Shown here: piece by piece, positions 25,173-33,915 of the stretch
How the letters are laid out: each line of letters starts with the position of its first letter
How positions within the stretch are numbered: position 1 is the first letter of the stretch
Assembly (NCBI GenBank): GCA_947488655.1
Contig: CANKZZ010000004.1
Location: 248,001-312,000 of the forward strand
Source: an uncultured Psychroserpens sp.
GTDB taxonomy: Bacteria > Bacteroidota > Bacteroidia > Flavobacteriales > Flavobacteriaceae
Direction: 5' to 3'
Length of the DNA: 64,000 nucleotides
Translations under genes and position numbers: made by a program
Notes under the pieces: model-generated
What the model was told of the DNA's origin: nothing
Seen by the model: only the letters and a program-made list of their open reading frames with translations
The model's database searches: none

Positions 25173-25210
25173 AAAGCTTCGTGATTATGTCACGAAGCTT
25201 TTCTATTTTT
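25173..25210 (+). terminator. GCTTCGTGA-type hairpin terminator 3
   Basis: AAAGCTTCGTG / CACGAAGCTTT, 11-bp perfect stem, followed by T-rich sequence. It ends the YHYH-2/MORN/SCO operon. Confidence 0.87.
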
Positions 25211-25227
25211 ACTAAAATTGTAATTAC

Positions 25228-26340
25228 ATGAGAAGACTCTTGGTTTTAGTATTAGGCCCAATTATTATAATTGGATTAGGAAGTTGTGGATTATTTAGAG
25301 TTAATAAGTTTAAATACGAACCTACGGTTAAAAAGATTCCTAAACTAGACATTGAAATTTTAATGCAGGATTCTACTTTAAATGTGAGAGCTTTAGAAGT
25401 TGACCAAGCAGGAACAGGTATTTTTGCGACTTCAAATGGTAAGGTTGGTTTTATTTTTACATCTAAATATTTAAGCTTAGATTATACTAATACAGAAACC
25501 TTAGAATGTCAAATTTTCTATGATTTTAATTATTCTAAAGATTCTGTGCCTAACTTTAGATCGGTTGCAAAAACGAAGAAGCAATTTTTTGCATTAGCTA
25601 TTGGTAGTCCAGCAGCAATGTTTACTGTTGCCAATGATTCGATTTGGCCTATAGTTTATAGAGAAAACCATCCAAAAGCTTTCTACGACTCTATGGAATT
25701 TTGGAACGACGATGAAGGTATCGCGATAGGTGATAGTACAGATGGCTGTTTATCTGTAATCATTACAAGAGATGGAGGTAAAACATGGACAAAATTAACT
25801 TGCGACCAATTACCAAAAGGTATTGAAGGAGAAGGAGCTTTTGCAGCAAGTGATACTAATATTGCAATTGTAGGCAACAAAACTTGGGTTGCCACCACAA
25901 CAGGAAGAATTTACTATTCAGATGATAAGGGAGTTACATGGACAACTGTAAATACACCAATAGTTAAAAATAAAGACACCGAAGGTATCTATTCTATAGA
26001 TTTTTATGACGAGAATAATGGCTTTGGTATTGGAGGAGATTATACAAAACCAGCAGATAGTACTGCTAATAAGATAAGAACCAAAGATGGTGGTAAAACG
26101 TGGCAGCTTGTCGCGGAAAACCAATCTCCAGGATATAGAAGTTGTGTACAATATATCCCTAACTCAAATGCGCAAAAATTAGTTGCGATAGGCTTTAAGG
26201 GTATTGATTATTCAAACGATGCTGGTGATTCTTGGACTCATTTAAGTGACGAAGGTTTTTACACGATTAGATTTTTAAATGATAGTGTCGCTTATGCTGC
26301 AGGAAGTAAAAGGATAGCAAAACTTACATTTAAGGACTAA
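25228..26340 (+). CDS. BNR/Ycf48-like beta-propeller lipoprotein
   Basis: 370 residues. N-terminal lipobox (IIGLGSC, Cys20). Asp-box type repeats recur through the chain (SRDGGKTW-like: RDGGKTWTKL, DDKGVTWTT, KDGGKTWQLV, NDAGDSWTHL), as in sialidase-like or YCF48-like six-bladed propellers. Sialidase catalytic residues are not evident, so I would not call it a sialidase. Probably a periplasmic or surface binding/assembly propeller. It lies outside the ECF cluster's last terminator, so it is not clearly part of that regulon. Confidence 0.75.
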   Translation: MRRLLVLVLGPIIIIGLGSCGLFRVNKFKYEPTVKKIPKLDIEILMQDSTLNVRALEVDQAGTGIFATSNGKVGFIFTSKYLSLDYTNTETLECQIFYDFNYSKDSVPNFRSVAKTKKQFFALAIGSPAAMFTVANDSIWPIVYRENHPKAFYDSMEFWNDDEGIAIGDSTDGCLSVIITRDGGKTWTKLTCDQLPKGIEGEGAFAASDTNIAIVGNKTWVATTTGRIYYSDDKGVTWTTVNTPIVKNKDTEGIYSIDFYDENNGFGIGGDYTKPADSTANKIRTKDGGKTWQLVAENQSPGYRSCVQYIPNSNAQKLVAIGFKGIDYSNDAGDSWTHLSDEGFYTIRFLNDSVAYAAGSKRIAKLTFKD

Positions 26341-26344
26341 ATAA

Positions 26345-26372
26345 AAAAAGAAGCCATTAGGCTTCTTTTTTT
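26345..26372. terminator. Bidirectional terminator between convergent genes
   Basis: AAAAAGAAGCC / GGCTTCTTTTT, 11-bp perfect stem with a 4-nt loop (26356-26359). T-runs result on both strands, between the propeller gene and the second sensor gene. Confidence 0.88.
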
Positions 26373-26373
26373 T

Positions 26374-26823
26374 TTAATTCTTACTCTTTTTATACTTGTC
26401 TTTACGCTTTTGAAACTCATCAAGCATTTGCCTTTTAAATTCATCTTCGGCAACTTTAAGCGCTATAATCTTTTTTGCAGGTATAGCTGTAAGTAGACTC
26501 TCTATTAAATCTGTTTTTAGGTTTTGTTGTTCTTCTTCAAAAGCTAAATAATCTATAAGTGCTTTTTTTGCTTCAGCTTCAGTTAGAGATTCTAATTTTA
26601 GATTGTGTCGTTTCTCTCTGGCAGTATGACGAAGCATATCTTTTTCTTTTTCGTAAGCATTATAGATAGGCCAAAATTTTTGAGCCTCAGTCTCGCTAAG
26701 TTCTAGTCGCTCTGTTAGAAAAGCCACTTTTAAAGCTTTTATGCGTTCTCGTTTATCTTTATCTTGTGAGTAACCAGTAAAGGTTAGTGCACAAACAAAT
26801 AGGGTTAAAATTATTTTTTTCAT
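26374..26823 (-). CDS. Helical periplasmic protein of the second ECF system (Spy-like sensor)
   Basis: 149 residues. A cleavable-looking signal peptide (ending TFTGYSQ) precedes an all-helical, Lys/Glu-rich domain with LSETEAQKFWPIYNAYEKEK, the pattern of Spy/CpxP-like proteins that follow ECF sigma genes throughout the Bacteroidota. It has few His and no Cys in the mature part, unlike the first system's sensor. Third gene of sigma / one-TM / sensor, 4 bp after the one-TM gene. Inferred envelope-stress sensor or chaperone-like effector. Confidence 0.72.
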   Translation of the reverse strand: MKKIILTLFVCALTFTGYSQDKDKRERIKALKVAFLTERLELSETEAQKFWPIYNAYEKEKDMLRHTAREKRHNLKLESLTEAEAKKALIDYLAFEEEQQNLKTDLIESLLTAIPAKKIIALKVAEDEFKRQMLDEFQKRKDKYKKSKN

Positions 26824-26827
26824 GAGT

Positions 26828-27328
26828 TTATTCTATTAAAAAATCTTCTAGATTAGAACTATTTAATAAATAGTCTTCTAGTTGATCTTGGGAAATTCTA
26901 TTATCTATAAAATTATCTTTGCTAAGTTCTTCATAAGTTAATAACTCAGATAAATCATAACTTGTGTAATTTTCATCTACTAAATAATCTTCAATCGAAG
27001 CAGTGTCTATAGAGCTAAATGTTAGTTCATCATTAGTGTTGTAAAATACATTAAACATTAAAATTATAGAAGCTGCAATTGTTAAAGCATACGCTATATT
27101 TCTACGTTTAAACAATGGAATTACTTTTGTCTCTTGTTGTTTAGTAACGTTAGAAATTATTTTATTATCTAAAGTATTAAAATAAGCGTCAGGAACATTA
27201 AAGCCAGATGAATTAACTTTATCTTTTAGACGTACTTCACCAAGAATTTGCTCTTCTACTTGAGAAAAGTAATCCTTAGGAACTTTAAATCCTGAGGTGT
27301 TAATATGGTCTAATTTTTTCTGTTTCAT
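26828..27328 (-). CDS. One-TM protein of the second ECF system, candidate anti-sigma factor
   Basis: 166 residues. The cytoplasmic part holds two copies of the motif SGFxVPxxYF (TSGFKVPKDYFSQVEEQI and SSGFNVPDAYFNTLDNKI), then one membrane helix (YALTIAASIILMFNVFY, about 93-110) and a very acidic extracytoplasmic tail. This layout is common downstream of ECF sigma genes in Flavobacteriaceae. The doubled motif could be the sigma-binding element (inference). Not a zinc-type anti-sigma. Confidence 0.68.
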   Translation of the reverse strand: MKQKKLDHINTSGFKVPKDYFSQVEEQILGEVRLKDKVNSSGFNVPDAYFNTLDNKIISNVTKQQETKVIPLFKRRNIAYALTIAASIILMFNVFYNTNDELTFSSIDTASIEDYLVDENYTSYDLSELLTYEELSKDNFIDNRISQDQLEDYLLNSSNLEDFLIE

Positions 27329-27358
27329 AGTTATAAGACTAAATATTTGGTCATTGGT

Positions 27359-27901
27359 TTAATCTTGAGTTAAAAATGCTTCAATTTTTTTTACAGCTAT
27401 ATGGTAGGAGGCTTTGAGTGCACCTTCTGTAGTATCTAATATATCTGACATGTCTTTGTATTTAATATCTTCAAAATATCTCATATTAAAAACAAGTTGT
27501 TGTTTCTCTGGTAAAGTCGCAATGGCTTGTTGCAATTTTAATTGTATATCGTCACCTTCAAAATAAACATCTGCTTTTAAATTTGTGATAGATTGTTGCT
27601 GCAATTCTTCCGAAGAAAAATTAATGCGCTTTGCATTTTTAGAGAGATGCGTGAGTGATTCGTTAGTGGCAATACGATACATCCATGAAAATAATTTACT
27701 ATCTTCTTTAAAGTTTTGAATGTTTTTATACACTTTAATAAAGGTGTTTTGCAAAACATCATCTGCATCATCGTGAGATTTCACAATATGACGAATATGC
27801 CAATATAAACGCTCCTTATAAAGTATAAGTAACTCTTTATAAGCAAGATCTTTTGTGTTTGGCTGCTTGAGGCGTTGTATTAAAAGTTGTTCGTTGTTCA
27901 A
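27359..27901 (-). CDS. ECF-family RNA polymerase sigma factor (second system)
   Basis: 180 residues from a TTG start (MNNEQLLIQRLK), like the other ECF gene here. Region 2: KSHDDADDVLQNTFIKVYKNI and LFSWMYRIATNESL. Region 4: LPEKQQLVFNMRYFEDIKYKDMS and TEGALKASYHIAVKKI. It heads a minus-strand operon with a one-TM protein and a helical periplasmic protein, parallel in design to the trio at 16768-18166 but not closely similar in sequence. A candidate self-promoter is at 27916-27943. Confidence 0.92.
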   Translation of the reverse strand: MNNEQLLIQRLKQPNTKDLAYKELLILYKERLYWHIRHIVKSHDDADDVLQNTFIKVYKNIQNFKEDSKLFSWMYRIATNESLTHLSKNAKRINFSSEELQQQSITNLKADVYFEGDDIQLKLQQAIATLPEKQQLVFNMRYFEDIKYKDMSDILDTTEGALKASYHIAVKKIEAFLTQD

Positions 27902-27915
27902 TAAAACGTTTTTAA

Positions 27916-27943
27916 TTTAGACTCAACAATTTACAGAAAGTTT
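27916..27943 (-). promoter_or_regulatory. Candidate ECF promoter of the second sigma operon
   Basis: Minus strand: AAACTT (27943-27938), N16, TCTAAA (27921-27916), 15 bp before the TTG start. The distance from the -35-like box to TCTA is the same as in the five CAAGTT elements, but the upstream box differs (AAACTT against CAAGTT). Only one copy was found. Confidence 0.45.
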
Positions 27944-28097
27944 AATGAAAAAAAATATAAATTATAAGTATTTGATATACAATTAATTAAGTAAAATTTA
28001 ATCGATAAAGTGTATATTAATAACGATGAAATGCAAATTTTTCTTGTTTTATAGTGTTATTTAATATATGTTTGTCAAAGCCTTACCTACTTAAATA

Positions 28098-28123
28098 TTG
28101 TCATTGTCCCCAAATGATGACAA
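28098..28123. other. Inverted repeat TTGTCAT / ATGACAA
   Basis: 7-bp perfect arms separated by 12 nt, in the gap between the second sigma operon and the ABC exporter terminator. No T-run. It could be a protein-binding site or RNA hairpin; nothing in the sequence decides. Confidence 0.3.
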
Positions 28124-28130
28124 TAAACTG

Positions 28131-28163
28131 AAAAGGATGCGACCTAACGGAGCATCCTTTTCT
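28131..28163 (-). terminator. Terminator of the ABC exporter gene
   Basis: AAAAGGATGC / GCATCCTTTT with an 11-nt loop, 10-bp perfect stem with T residues on both strands. Confidence 0.8.
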
Positions 28164-28195
28164 ATTTAATAATTATTACTTCGGAAAATATCTAT

Positions 28196-30028
28196 TTATT
28201 CAAAACTTTGCATATCTACTAACTTTTTATAGATACCATTTTTTATTATAAGTTCATTATGAGTGCCTTGCTCTGCAATTTCACCTTTATGCATTACAAT
28301 AATTTCATCTGCATTTTGAATGGTAGATAAACGGTGTGCTATGATTATAGATGTTCTATTTTTCATCATCTTTTCTAATGCATCTTGAACTAAGCGTTCG
28401 CTTTCTGTATCAAGTGCAGATGTAGCTTCATCTAAAATCATTATTGGTGGATTTTTAAGAACTGCTCTTGCAATACTTAAACGTTGTTGTTGACCGCCAG
28501 AAAGTTTGCCTCCAGAATCTCCAATATTTGTTTCAATGCCTTTAGGTAAATCTTTTACAAATTCCCATGCATTGGCAATTTGTAAAGCTTCAACGATTTC
28601 CTCGTCTGTGGCATTTTCCTTTCCAATGAGAATATTGTTTTTTACTGTATCATTAAAGAGAATAGAGTCTTGTGTGACTAATCCCATTAAGCTACGTAAC
28701 GAGTGCTTGGTTAGTGACCTTATGTCTTGACCATCTATAGCAATATGTCCTTCATTAACGTCGTAAAAACGAGTAACGAGGTTGGCTATAGTTGATTTAC
28801 CGCTACCAGATTGTCCAACAAGTGCAACACTTTTTCCTTTAGGTACTTTTATAGAAAAGTTTTTTAAGACCAAATCATCTTCATATTTAAATGAAATGTT
28901 GTTAATGCCAATTTCCGAAGTAAAATCTGATTTAATTATAGCATCGTTGGTATCTTCTAAGCTACTTTTTGTTTCTATAATTTCTAGTACACGATCTGCT
29001 GCTGCATTACCTCTTTTAACACTGTAGGAAGCTTTACTTATTGCTTTTGCAGGTGTTAAAATTTGATAGGCTAGAGCCATAAAACCTATAAAAGCTCCTC
29101 CAGAAAGAGTTTTGTCTATTAATACCATGCTACCACCATACCAGAGTAGGGTTGCAATGGTTACAATACCTAAAAACTCACTTGTTGGTGATGCTAAATT
29201 TTGACGATTTATCAATTGGTTTGAAAATCCAAAAAATCGTTGAGTAGAGTTTTTAAATTTTGAAATAAAACTAGACTCTGCATTAAAGCCTTTAATAACT
29301 TTTAAACCGCCAAGGGTTTCTTCTAAAGTAGATAAAAATACTCCTTGCTCACTTTGAACGTTTTCCGAATGTTTTTTTAATTTTTTGCCAATTGCAGATA
29401 TTACAAATCCAGATACTGGTATAAATAAAAACACAAATATGGTGAGTTTTACACTGGTTAAAAACATCGCTATTATTGCAAATAGAATGGTCAATGGCTC
29501 TTTTACAATGAGTTCTAGAATTGATAATAGAGAGGTTTGTACTTCATTTACATCTCCAGAAATTCTTGCAATAATGTCTCCTTTCTTTTTCTCTGAAAAG
29601 AATGATATTGGGAGTCTTAGCGTCTTTTCATAAATTTCATTCCTAAGATCCTTTAAAACTCCATTACGTAAAAATGTGATGTAATAGAGTCCTAAGTAAT
29701 TGAATAAATTTTTAAGTAAAAAAAGAGATATTATTATGATAATCATAAAGGTTAATGTTGCCTTGGGACCATCTACTTCTAATTTATTGGTAACAAAAAA
29801 ATTGAAGTAATCTACTATTTTATCTTTTGAAAAATAATCTCCAAACCCTAAAAACTCTGGCTCAATGTATTCTTTTTTAGTCTCATTAAATAAGATGTTA
29901 ATCATTGGCATTAATGATACCATGGCTAGCGTGCCAAACAGAGCATAGAAGACATTGCAAATTATATTTAATATTGCAAAGCGTTTATAGGGAACTATAA
30001 ATCTTAAAAGTTTTTTTATATAATTCAT
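28196..30028 (-). CDS. MsbA-like ABC exporter (fused permease-ATPase)
   Basis: 610 residues. N-terminal six-helix ABC membrane domain (about 1-340), C-terminal ATPase with Walker A VGQSGSGKSTIANLV, Q-loop VTQDSILFNDTV, signature LSGGQQQRLSIARAV, Walker B IMILDEATSALD and H-loop IIAHRLSTIQNAD. Length and Q-loop region fit MsbA-type lipid or multidrug exporters; the substrate cannot be read. Its ATG shares one base with the stop of the upstream phosphohexomutase gene, so the two are co-translated. With the glycosyltransferase upstream the context is cell-envelope synthesis. Confidence 0.9.
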   Translation of the reverse strand: MNYIKKLLRFIVPYKRFAILNIICNVFYALFGTLAMVSLMPMINILFNETKKEYIEPEFLGFGDYFSKDKIVDYFNFFVTNKLEVDGPKATLTFMIIIIISLFLLKNLFNYLGLYYITFLRNGVLKDLRNEIYEKTLRLPISFFSEKKKGDIIARISGDVNEVQTSLLSILELIVKEPLTILFAIIAMFLTSVKLTIFVFLFIPVSGFVISAIGKKLKKHSENVQSEQGVFLSTLEETLGGLKVIKGFNAESSFISKFKNSTQRFFGFSNQLINRQNLASPTSEFLGIVTIATLLWYGGSMVLIDKTLSGGAFIGFMALAYQILTPAKAISKASYSVKRGNAAADRVLEIIETKSSLEDTNDAIIKSDFTSEIGINNISFKYEDDLVLKNFSIKVPKGKSVALVGQSGSGKSTIANLVTRFYDVNEGHIAIDGQDIRSLTKHSLRSLMGLVTQDSILFNDTVKNNILIGKENATDEEIVEALQIANAWEFVKDLPKGIETNIGDSGGKLSGGQQQRLSIARAVLKNPPIMILDEATSALDTESERLVQDALEKMMKNRTSIIIAHRLSTIQNADEIIVMHKGEIAEQGTHNELIIKNGIYKKLVDMQSFE

Positions 30029-31758
30029 TAATTGAGTTTCATATCCTTAAGGATAGCATCGATACGATCTTCCAATTTTTGTTCCGTAGCTTTAAATGCT
30101 GACACATTGTCTAGCGTTGTATTTACACTAATGTAAAACTTTATTTTTGGTTCTGTACCACTCGGTCTTAGTGCTATTTTTGTTCCATCCTCTGTATAAT
30201 AGATTAATACATTAGATTTTGGGATGTCTATGGTTTTATTGGTATTATTGATAACGTCTTTCTCTATAGATAATTGATAATCTTCAACTTTAACCACTTT
30301 AGAGCCATTAACTTCTTTTAAAGGATTCTCACGAGCATCAATCATCATTTGTTTAATTTCTTGAGCGCCTTCAATACCTTTTTTAGTTATTGATACGAGA
30401 CGTTCTTTATAAAATCCATGCTCAACATATAAATCAATTAAAGATTCATACATTGTTTTGTTATTGGCTTTTGCTTGAGCTGCAATTTCGCAGGCTAAAA
30501 GGGTAGAGGTGACAGCATCTTTATCTCTAACAAAGTCGCCAACCATAAATCCAAAACTTTCTTCTCCACCACCAATGAAATCCATAGTAGGAAAATCTTT
30601 AATCATTTTAGCAATCCACTTAAATCCTGTTAAACCTATTTTGCATTCTACATTATATGCCTTAGCTAAAACAGACATCATTGGAGTAGAAACAATTGTA
30701 GATCCAATAAATTGATTGCCATTAATTTTATTGGCTTTTTTCCATTGTTTTAACAGGAAATCTGTCATTAATAACATGGTTTGATTACCATTAAGAATTA
30801 CTAAGTGGCCTTCTAAGTTTCTAACAACGACTCCTAGACGATCACAATCTGGATCTGTACCAATAACAATATCACCATCTACTTTGTTGGCTAATTCTAT
30901 AGCCAATTTTAATGCTTCTGGTTCTTCTGGATTTGGCGATACTACCGTTGGGAAATCTCCATTTGGCTCACGTTGCTCTTCAACTATACTAACATTAGTA
31001 TAGCCTGCTCGCCTTAAGGTTTCTGGTATAGCGGTAATAGACGTGCCATGTAATGATGTAAAAACAACATTAAGATTTTCTCTAGCTGCTTTTGAGGTAT
31101 CAAAACTCCCGTTTTTTACAGATTGATCAATAAAAACATCATCAACTTCTTTACCTATATATTTAATTTTATCCTCGTTGGCTTCAAATTTTATTTCATC
31201 GTAGGCTAGACTGTTTATCTCTGCAATAATTTCTGCATCTTGAGGTGGTACTAACTGTCCGCCATCTTGCCAATACACTTTATATCCATTATACTCTGGC
31301 GGATTATGAGATGCTGTTAAAACAATACCACAATGGCAATTAAGATGTTTTAGAGCAAATGATAGTTCTGGAGTAGGACGTAAGTCTTCAAATAAGTAAA
31401 CTTGTATATCGTTAGCAGAAAACACATTGGCAACCACTTTTGCTAATGATTTACTATTGTGTCTACAATCGTACGCAATGGCAACTTTTAAAGTTTCCGA
31501 AGGAAATTGAGCTTTCATATAATTGCTTAAGCCTTGCGTATTTTTTCCTAATGTGTATTTGTTAATTCGGTTGGTCCCAACTCCCATAATGCCACGCATT
31601 CCGCCAGTTCCAAACTCAAGGTCTTTATAAAAACTCTCATTAAGATCTTTGGTGTTGTTAGCAATTAAATCTTTTATTTTATTTTGAGTGTCTTGATCAA
31701 AAGTTGGTGTTAACCAAGAGTTTACGCGTTCTAGTAATTGTGGTTCTATGTGTGTCAT
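30028..31758 (-). CDS. Phosphoglucomutase/phosphomannomutase family protein
   Basis: 576 residues, the long bacterial alpha-phosphohexomutase type. Four signatures are visible: catalytic serine [13 protein letters not shown], magnesium site [10 protein letters not shown], sugar-recognition loop GGEESFGF and phosphate-binding [12 protein letters not shown]. It interconverts hexose 1- and 6-phosphates; glucose against mannose preference is not decidable here. First gene of a two-gene operon with the MsbA-like exporter (one-base overlap). Confidence 0.93.
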   Translation of the reverse strand: MTHIEPQLLERVNSWLTPTFDQDTQNKIKDLIANNTKDLNESFYKDLEFGTGGMRGIMGVGTNRINKYTLGKNTQGLSNYMKAQFPSETLKVAIAYDCRHNSKSLAKVVANVFSANDIQVYLFEDLRPTPELSFALKHLNCHCGIVLTASHNPPEYNGYKVYWQDGGQLVPPQDAEIIAEINSLAYDEIKFEANEDKIKYIGKEVDDVFIDQSVKNGSFDTSKAARENLNVVFTSLHGTSITAIPETLRRAGYTNVSIVEEQREPNGDFPTVVSPNPEEPEALKLAIELANKVDGDIVIGTDPDCDRLGVVVRNLEGHLVILNGNQTMLLMTDFLLKQWKKANKINGNQFIGSTIVSTPMMSVLAKAYNVECKIGLTGFKWIAKMIKDFPTMDFIGGGEESFGFMVGDFVRDKDAVTSTLLACEIAAQAKANNKTMYESLIDLYVEHGFYKERLVSITKKGIEGAQEIKQMMIDARENPLKEVNGSKVVKVEDYQLSIEKDVINNTNKTIDIPKSNVLIYYTEDGTKIALRPSGTEPKIKFYISVNTTLDNVSAFKATEQKLEDRIDAILKDMKLN

Positions 31759-31834
31759 TTGATATGTTTATTAATGTAAAAATACGTAATTCAATAATTT
31801 TGAAGAGCTCAGCAAGTATTTAATACGTTGGTTT

Positions 31835-32782
31835 TTAAAAATTAAGTTCTTGCTTAATTAAATAGCGACTACTATTTCGTTTGGAGCGTAAAATAAGTTC
31901 TCCTAAAAATCCAGCTACAAAGAACTGAGATCCTAAAATCATAGTTGTTAATGCAATATAGAATTGCGGACGCTCAGTAATTAATCGCCCTGTTTGATTT
32001 AAAAATAATTTGTCTATTCCAAGATACATTGCAAATACAAGTCCTACAGCAAGCATAAGAACGCCTAAAGCGCCAAATAAGTGCATTGGTCTTTTGCCAA
32101 AACGGGACAGAAACCAAATCGTAATTAAATCTAAGAAACCGTTTATAAAACGATCCATTCCAAATTTAGTTACTCCATATTTTCTAGCCTGATGTTGTAC
32201 AACTTTCTCACCAATTTTAGTAAATCCTGCATTTTTTGCAAGTACAGGTATGTATCGATGCATTTCGCCATTAACATCTATATTTTTAACCACATTATTG
32301 TTGTAGGCTTTAAGACCACAATTAAAGTCGTTAAGCTTTACGCCAGAGGTGCGTCTTGCTGCCCAATTAAATAGTTTTGAAGGTAAGTTTTTGGAAATTA
32401 CCGAATCGTATCGCTTCTTTTTCCAGCCAGAAACTAAATCAAATTTATCAACTACAATCATGTTGTAGAGTTCTGGGATTTCTTCAGGATTGTCTTGTAA
32501 ATCGGCATCCATTGTAATGACAACATCTCCTTCGGCTTTTGCGAAACCTGCATGCAACGCTTGAGATTTACCAAAATTTTTAAGAAAACGAATTCCTTTT
32601 ACGTTATCATCTTTTTGAGAAAGAGACATTATAATTGACCAAGAATCGTCTGTACTACCATCATCAATAAAAATGATTTCATACGAAAAACGATTGGATT
32701 GCATGACTTTTGCAATCCAATCGTGTAATTCTGTTAATGAGTCTTGTTCGTTAAGTAGTGGTATGACTACTGATATATTCAT
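31835..32782 (-). CDS. Family 2 glycosyltransferase, DPM1/GtrB-like
   Basis: 315 residues. The GT-A domain begins at the N-terminus (ISVVIPLLNEQDSL), with FIDDGSTDDSW and the metal-binding ITMDADLQDNPEEI. Two membrane helices near the C-terminus (about 234-258 and 270-292) anchor it to the inner membrane. The family typically transfers a sugar from a nucleotide donor to a polyprenyl phosphate. Acceptor and sugar are unknown. It is followed, in transcription order, by the mutase/exporter pair and preceded by a DUF4199 gene, an arrangement frequent in Flavobacteriaceae. Confidence 0.9.
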   Translation of the reverse strand: MNISVVIPLLNEQDSLTELHDWIAKVMQSNRFSYEIIFIDDGSTDDSWSIIMSLSQKDDNVKGIRFLKNFGKSQALHAGFAKAEGDVVITMDADLQDNPEEIPELYNMIVVDKFDLVSGWKKKRYDSVISKNLPSKLFNWAARRTSGVKLNDFNCGLKAYNNNVVKNIDVNGEMHRYIPVLAKNAGFTKIGEKVVQHQARKYGVTKFGMDRFINGFLDLITIWFLSRFGKRPMHLFGALGVLMLAVGLVFAMYLGIDKLFLNQTGRLITERPQFYIALTTMILGSQFFVAGFLGELILRSKRNSSRYLIKQELNF

Positions 32783-32840
32783 TTAGTGCTTTTGAAAATT
32801 TAATACTTCAAAAATACTGAAATTATTTAAGCTCTATAGA

Positions 32841-33353
32841 TTATTTGCTTTTCATCACTAATCCGCCAATTAAAGACCAGATAAGTCCAAAAAACGCACT
32901 ACCAGCAATCCAAAATGCAGAGCCAATTAATGGACTCATCATTTTTTCTACCCATACCATTTGTTGGTCTACTTGATCTTCGGTAAAATTAGGATTTTCA
33001 AGCATCTTATCTCTAACAACTTCTTTCATTTGTCCCATAAATTCAGGATCTATGATATAATTAAAAATCATACCATAAATAATGTAAACTATAGCACTAA
33101 TTATTGCAATTATAACTCCTACTTTAATAGCTTCACCCAATGATAAAGAATTTGCATTATGAGCTTTGTATTTACTTATAGCATAAAAAATTATAACAGG
33201 GAAAATAATATAGTAAGTGTATTGTGGCCATTGTGCACCTTCTAAAGTTTGACCAGTTACATAGCCAATTACTGATAAAGCAATCATTACAACACCCAAT
33301 ATGATGCCATAATTCATACCAAATTTACCTGTAGACATTTTTTGTGTTTCCAT
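32841..33353 (-). CDS. DUF4199-family membrane protein
   Basis: 170 residues with four hydrophobic segments (about 12-32, 45-60, 78-100 and 140-165). A charged loop before the last helix contains MVWVEKMMSPLIGSAF. This is the DUF4199 pattern, found almost only in Bacteroidota, usually next to a family 2 glycosyltransferase as here. No function is known. Confidence 0.8.
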   Translation of the reverse strand: METQKMSTGKFGMNYGIILGVVMIALSVIGYVTGQTLEGAQWPQYTYYIIFPVIIFYAISKYKAHNANSLSLGEAIKVGVIIAIISAIVYIIYGMIFNYIIDPEFMGQMKEVVRDKMLENPNFTEDQVDQQMVWVEKMMSPLIGSAFWIAGSAFFGLIWSLIGGLVMKSK

Positions 33354-33447
33354 AATTTTAGTTGATTATTTAGTTAATATAATTGGTTAGTATATATTTG
33401 TTTTAAAACGTTACATTTTTCTTCGGAATAAAAAAAGAAATAATTTA

Positions 33448-33477
33448 TTGGTAATTTACAAAAATTACTTAAATTTG
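33448..33477 (+). promoter_or_regulatory. Consensus promoter of rpmE2
   Basis: TTG at 33448-33450, 19-nt spacer, TAAATTTG at 33470-33477: an exact fit to the Bacteroidota housekeeping promoter, 38 bp before the ATG. Confidence 0.85.
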
Positions 33478-33515
33478 CACCTCCAAAATAGTAAGGAATT
33501 TTAAAGTTAAAAGAG

Positions 33516-33767
33516 ATGAGAAAAGGAATACATCCAGAAAATTATAGATTAGTAGCATTTAAAGATATGTCTAACGAAGACGTGTTTTTAACTAAATCTA
33601 CTGCTGAGACAAGTGAAACAATTGAAGTTGATGGTGTTGAATATCCAGTGGTTAAATTGGAAATTTCTAGAACATCTCACCCTTTTTACACTGGTAAATC
33701 TAAATTAGTAGATACAGCAGGTCGTATTGATAAGTTCAAAAACAAATACGCTAAGTTTAAGAAATAA
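33516..33767 (+). CDS. rpmE2: 50S ribosomal protein L31 type B
   Basis: 83 residues, starting [17 protein letters not shown]. It has the long middle insertion of type B L31 ([13 protein letters not shown]) and lacks the CxxC zinc motif of type A. A monocistronic gene with its own consensus promoter and terminator. In many bacteria type B L31 is the zinc-free paralogue; in Flavobacteriaceae it is commonly the main L31. Confidence 0.96.
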   Translation: MRKGIHPENYRLVAFKDMSNEDVFLTKSTAETSETIEVDGVEYPVVKLEISRTSHPFYTGKSKLVDTAGRIDKFKNKYAKFKK

Positions 33768-33788
33768 GCTTAGATTTATAATAGATAC

Positions 33789-33822
33789 AAAGCCTTCAGG
33801 ATTTTTCTCGAAGGCTTTTTTG
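33789..33822 (+). terminator. Terminator of rpmE2
   Basis: AAAGCCTTC / GAAGGCTTT with a 12-nt loop, followed by T residues. Confidence 0.85.
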
Positions 33823-33843
33823 TTGTCTATAATTAATCTATTT

Positions 33844-33871
33844 TTGATGTATAATTTAATTTATAAGTTTG
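33844..33871 (+). promoter_or_regulatory. Promoter of the GlmU-like gene
   Basis: TTG (33844-33846), 17-nt spacer, TAAGTTTG (33864-33871), 44 bp before the ATG. Confidence 0.6.
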
Positions 33872-33915
33872 AGGGAGACTCTTCTAACTTCTAATTACTA
33901 ACGTCTTATTTTATT

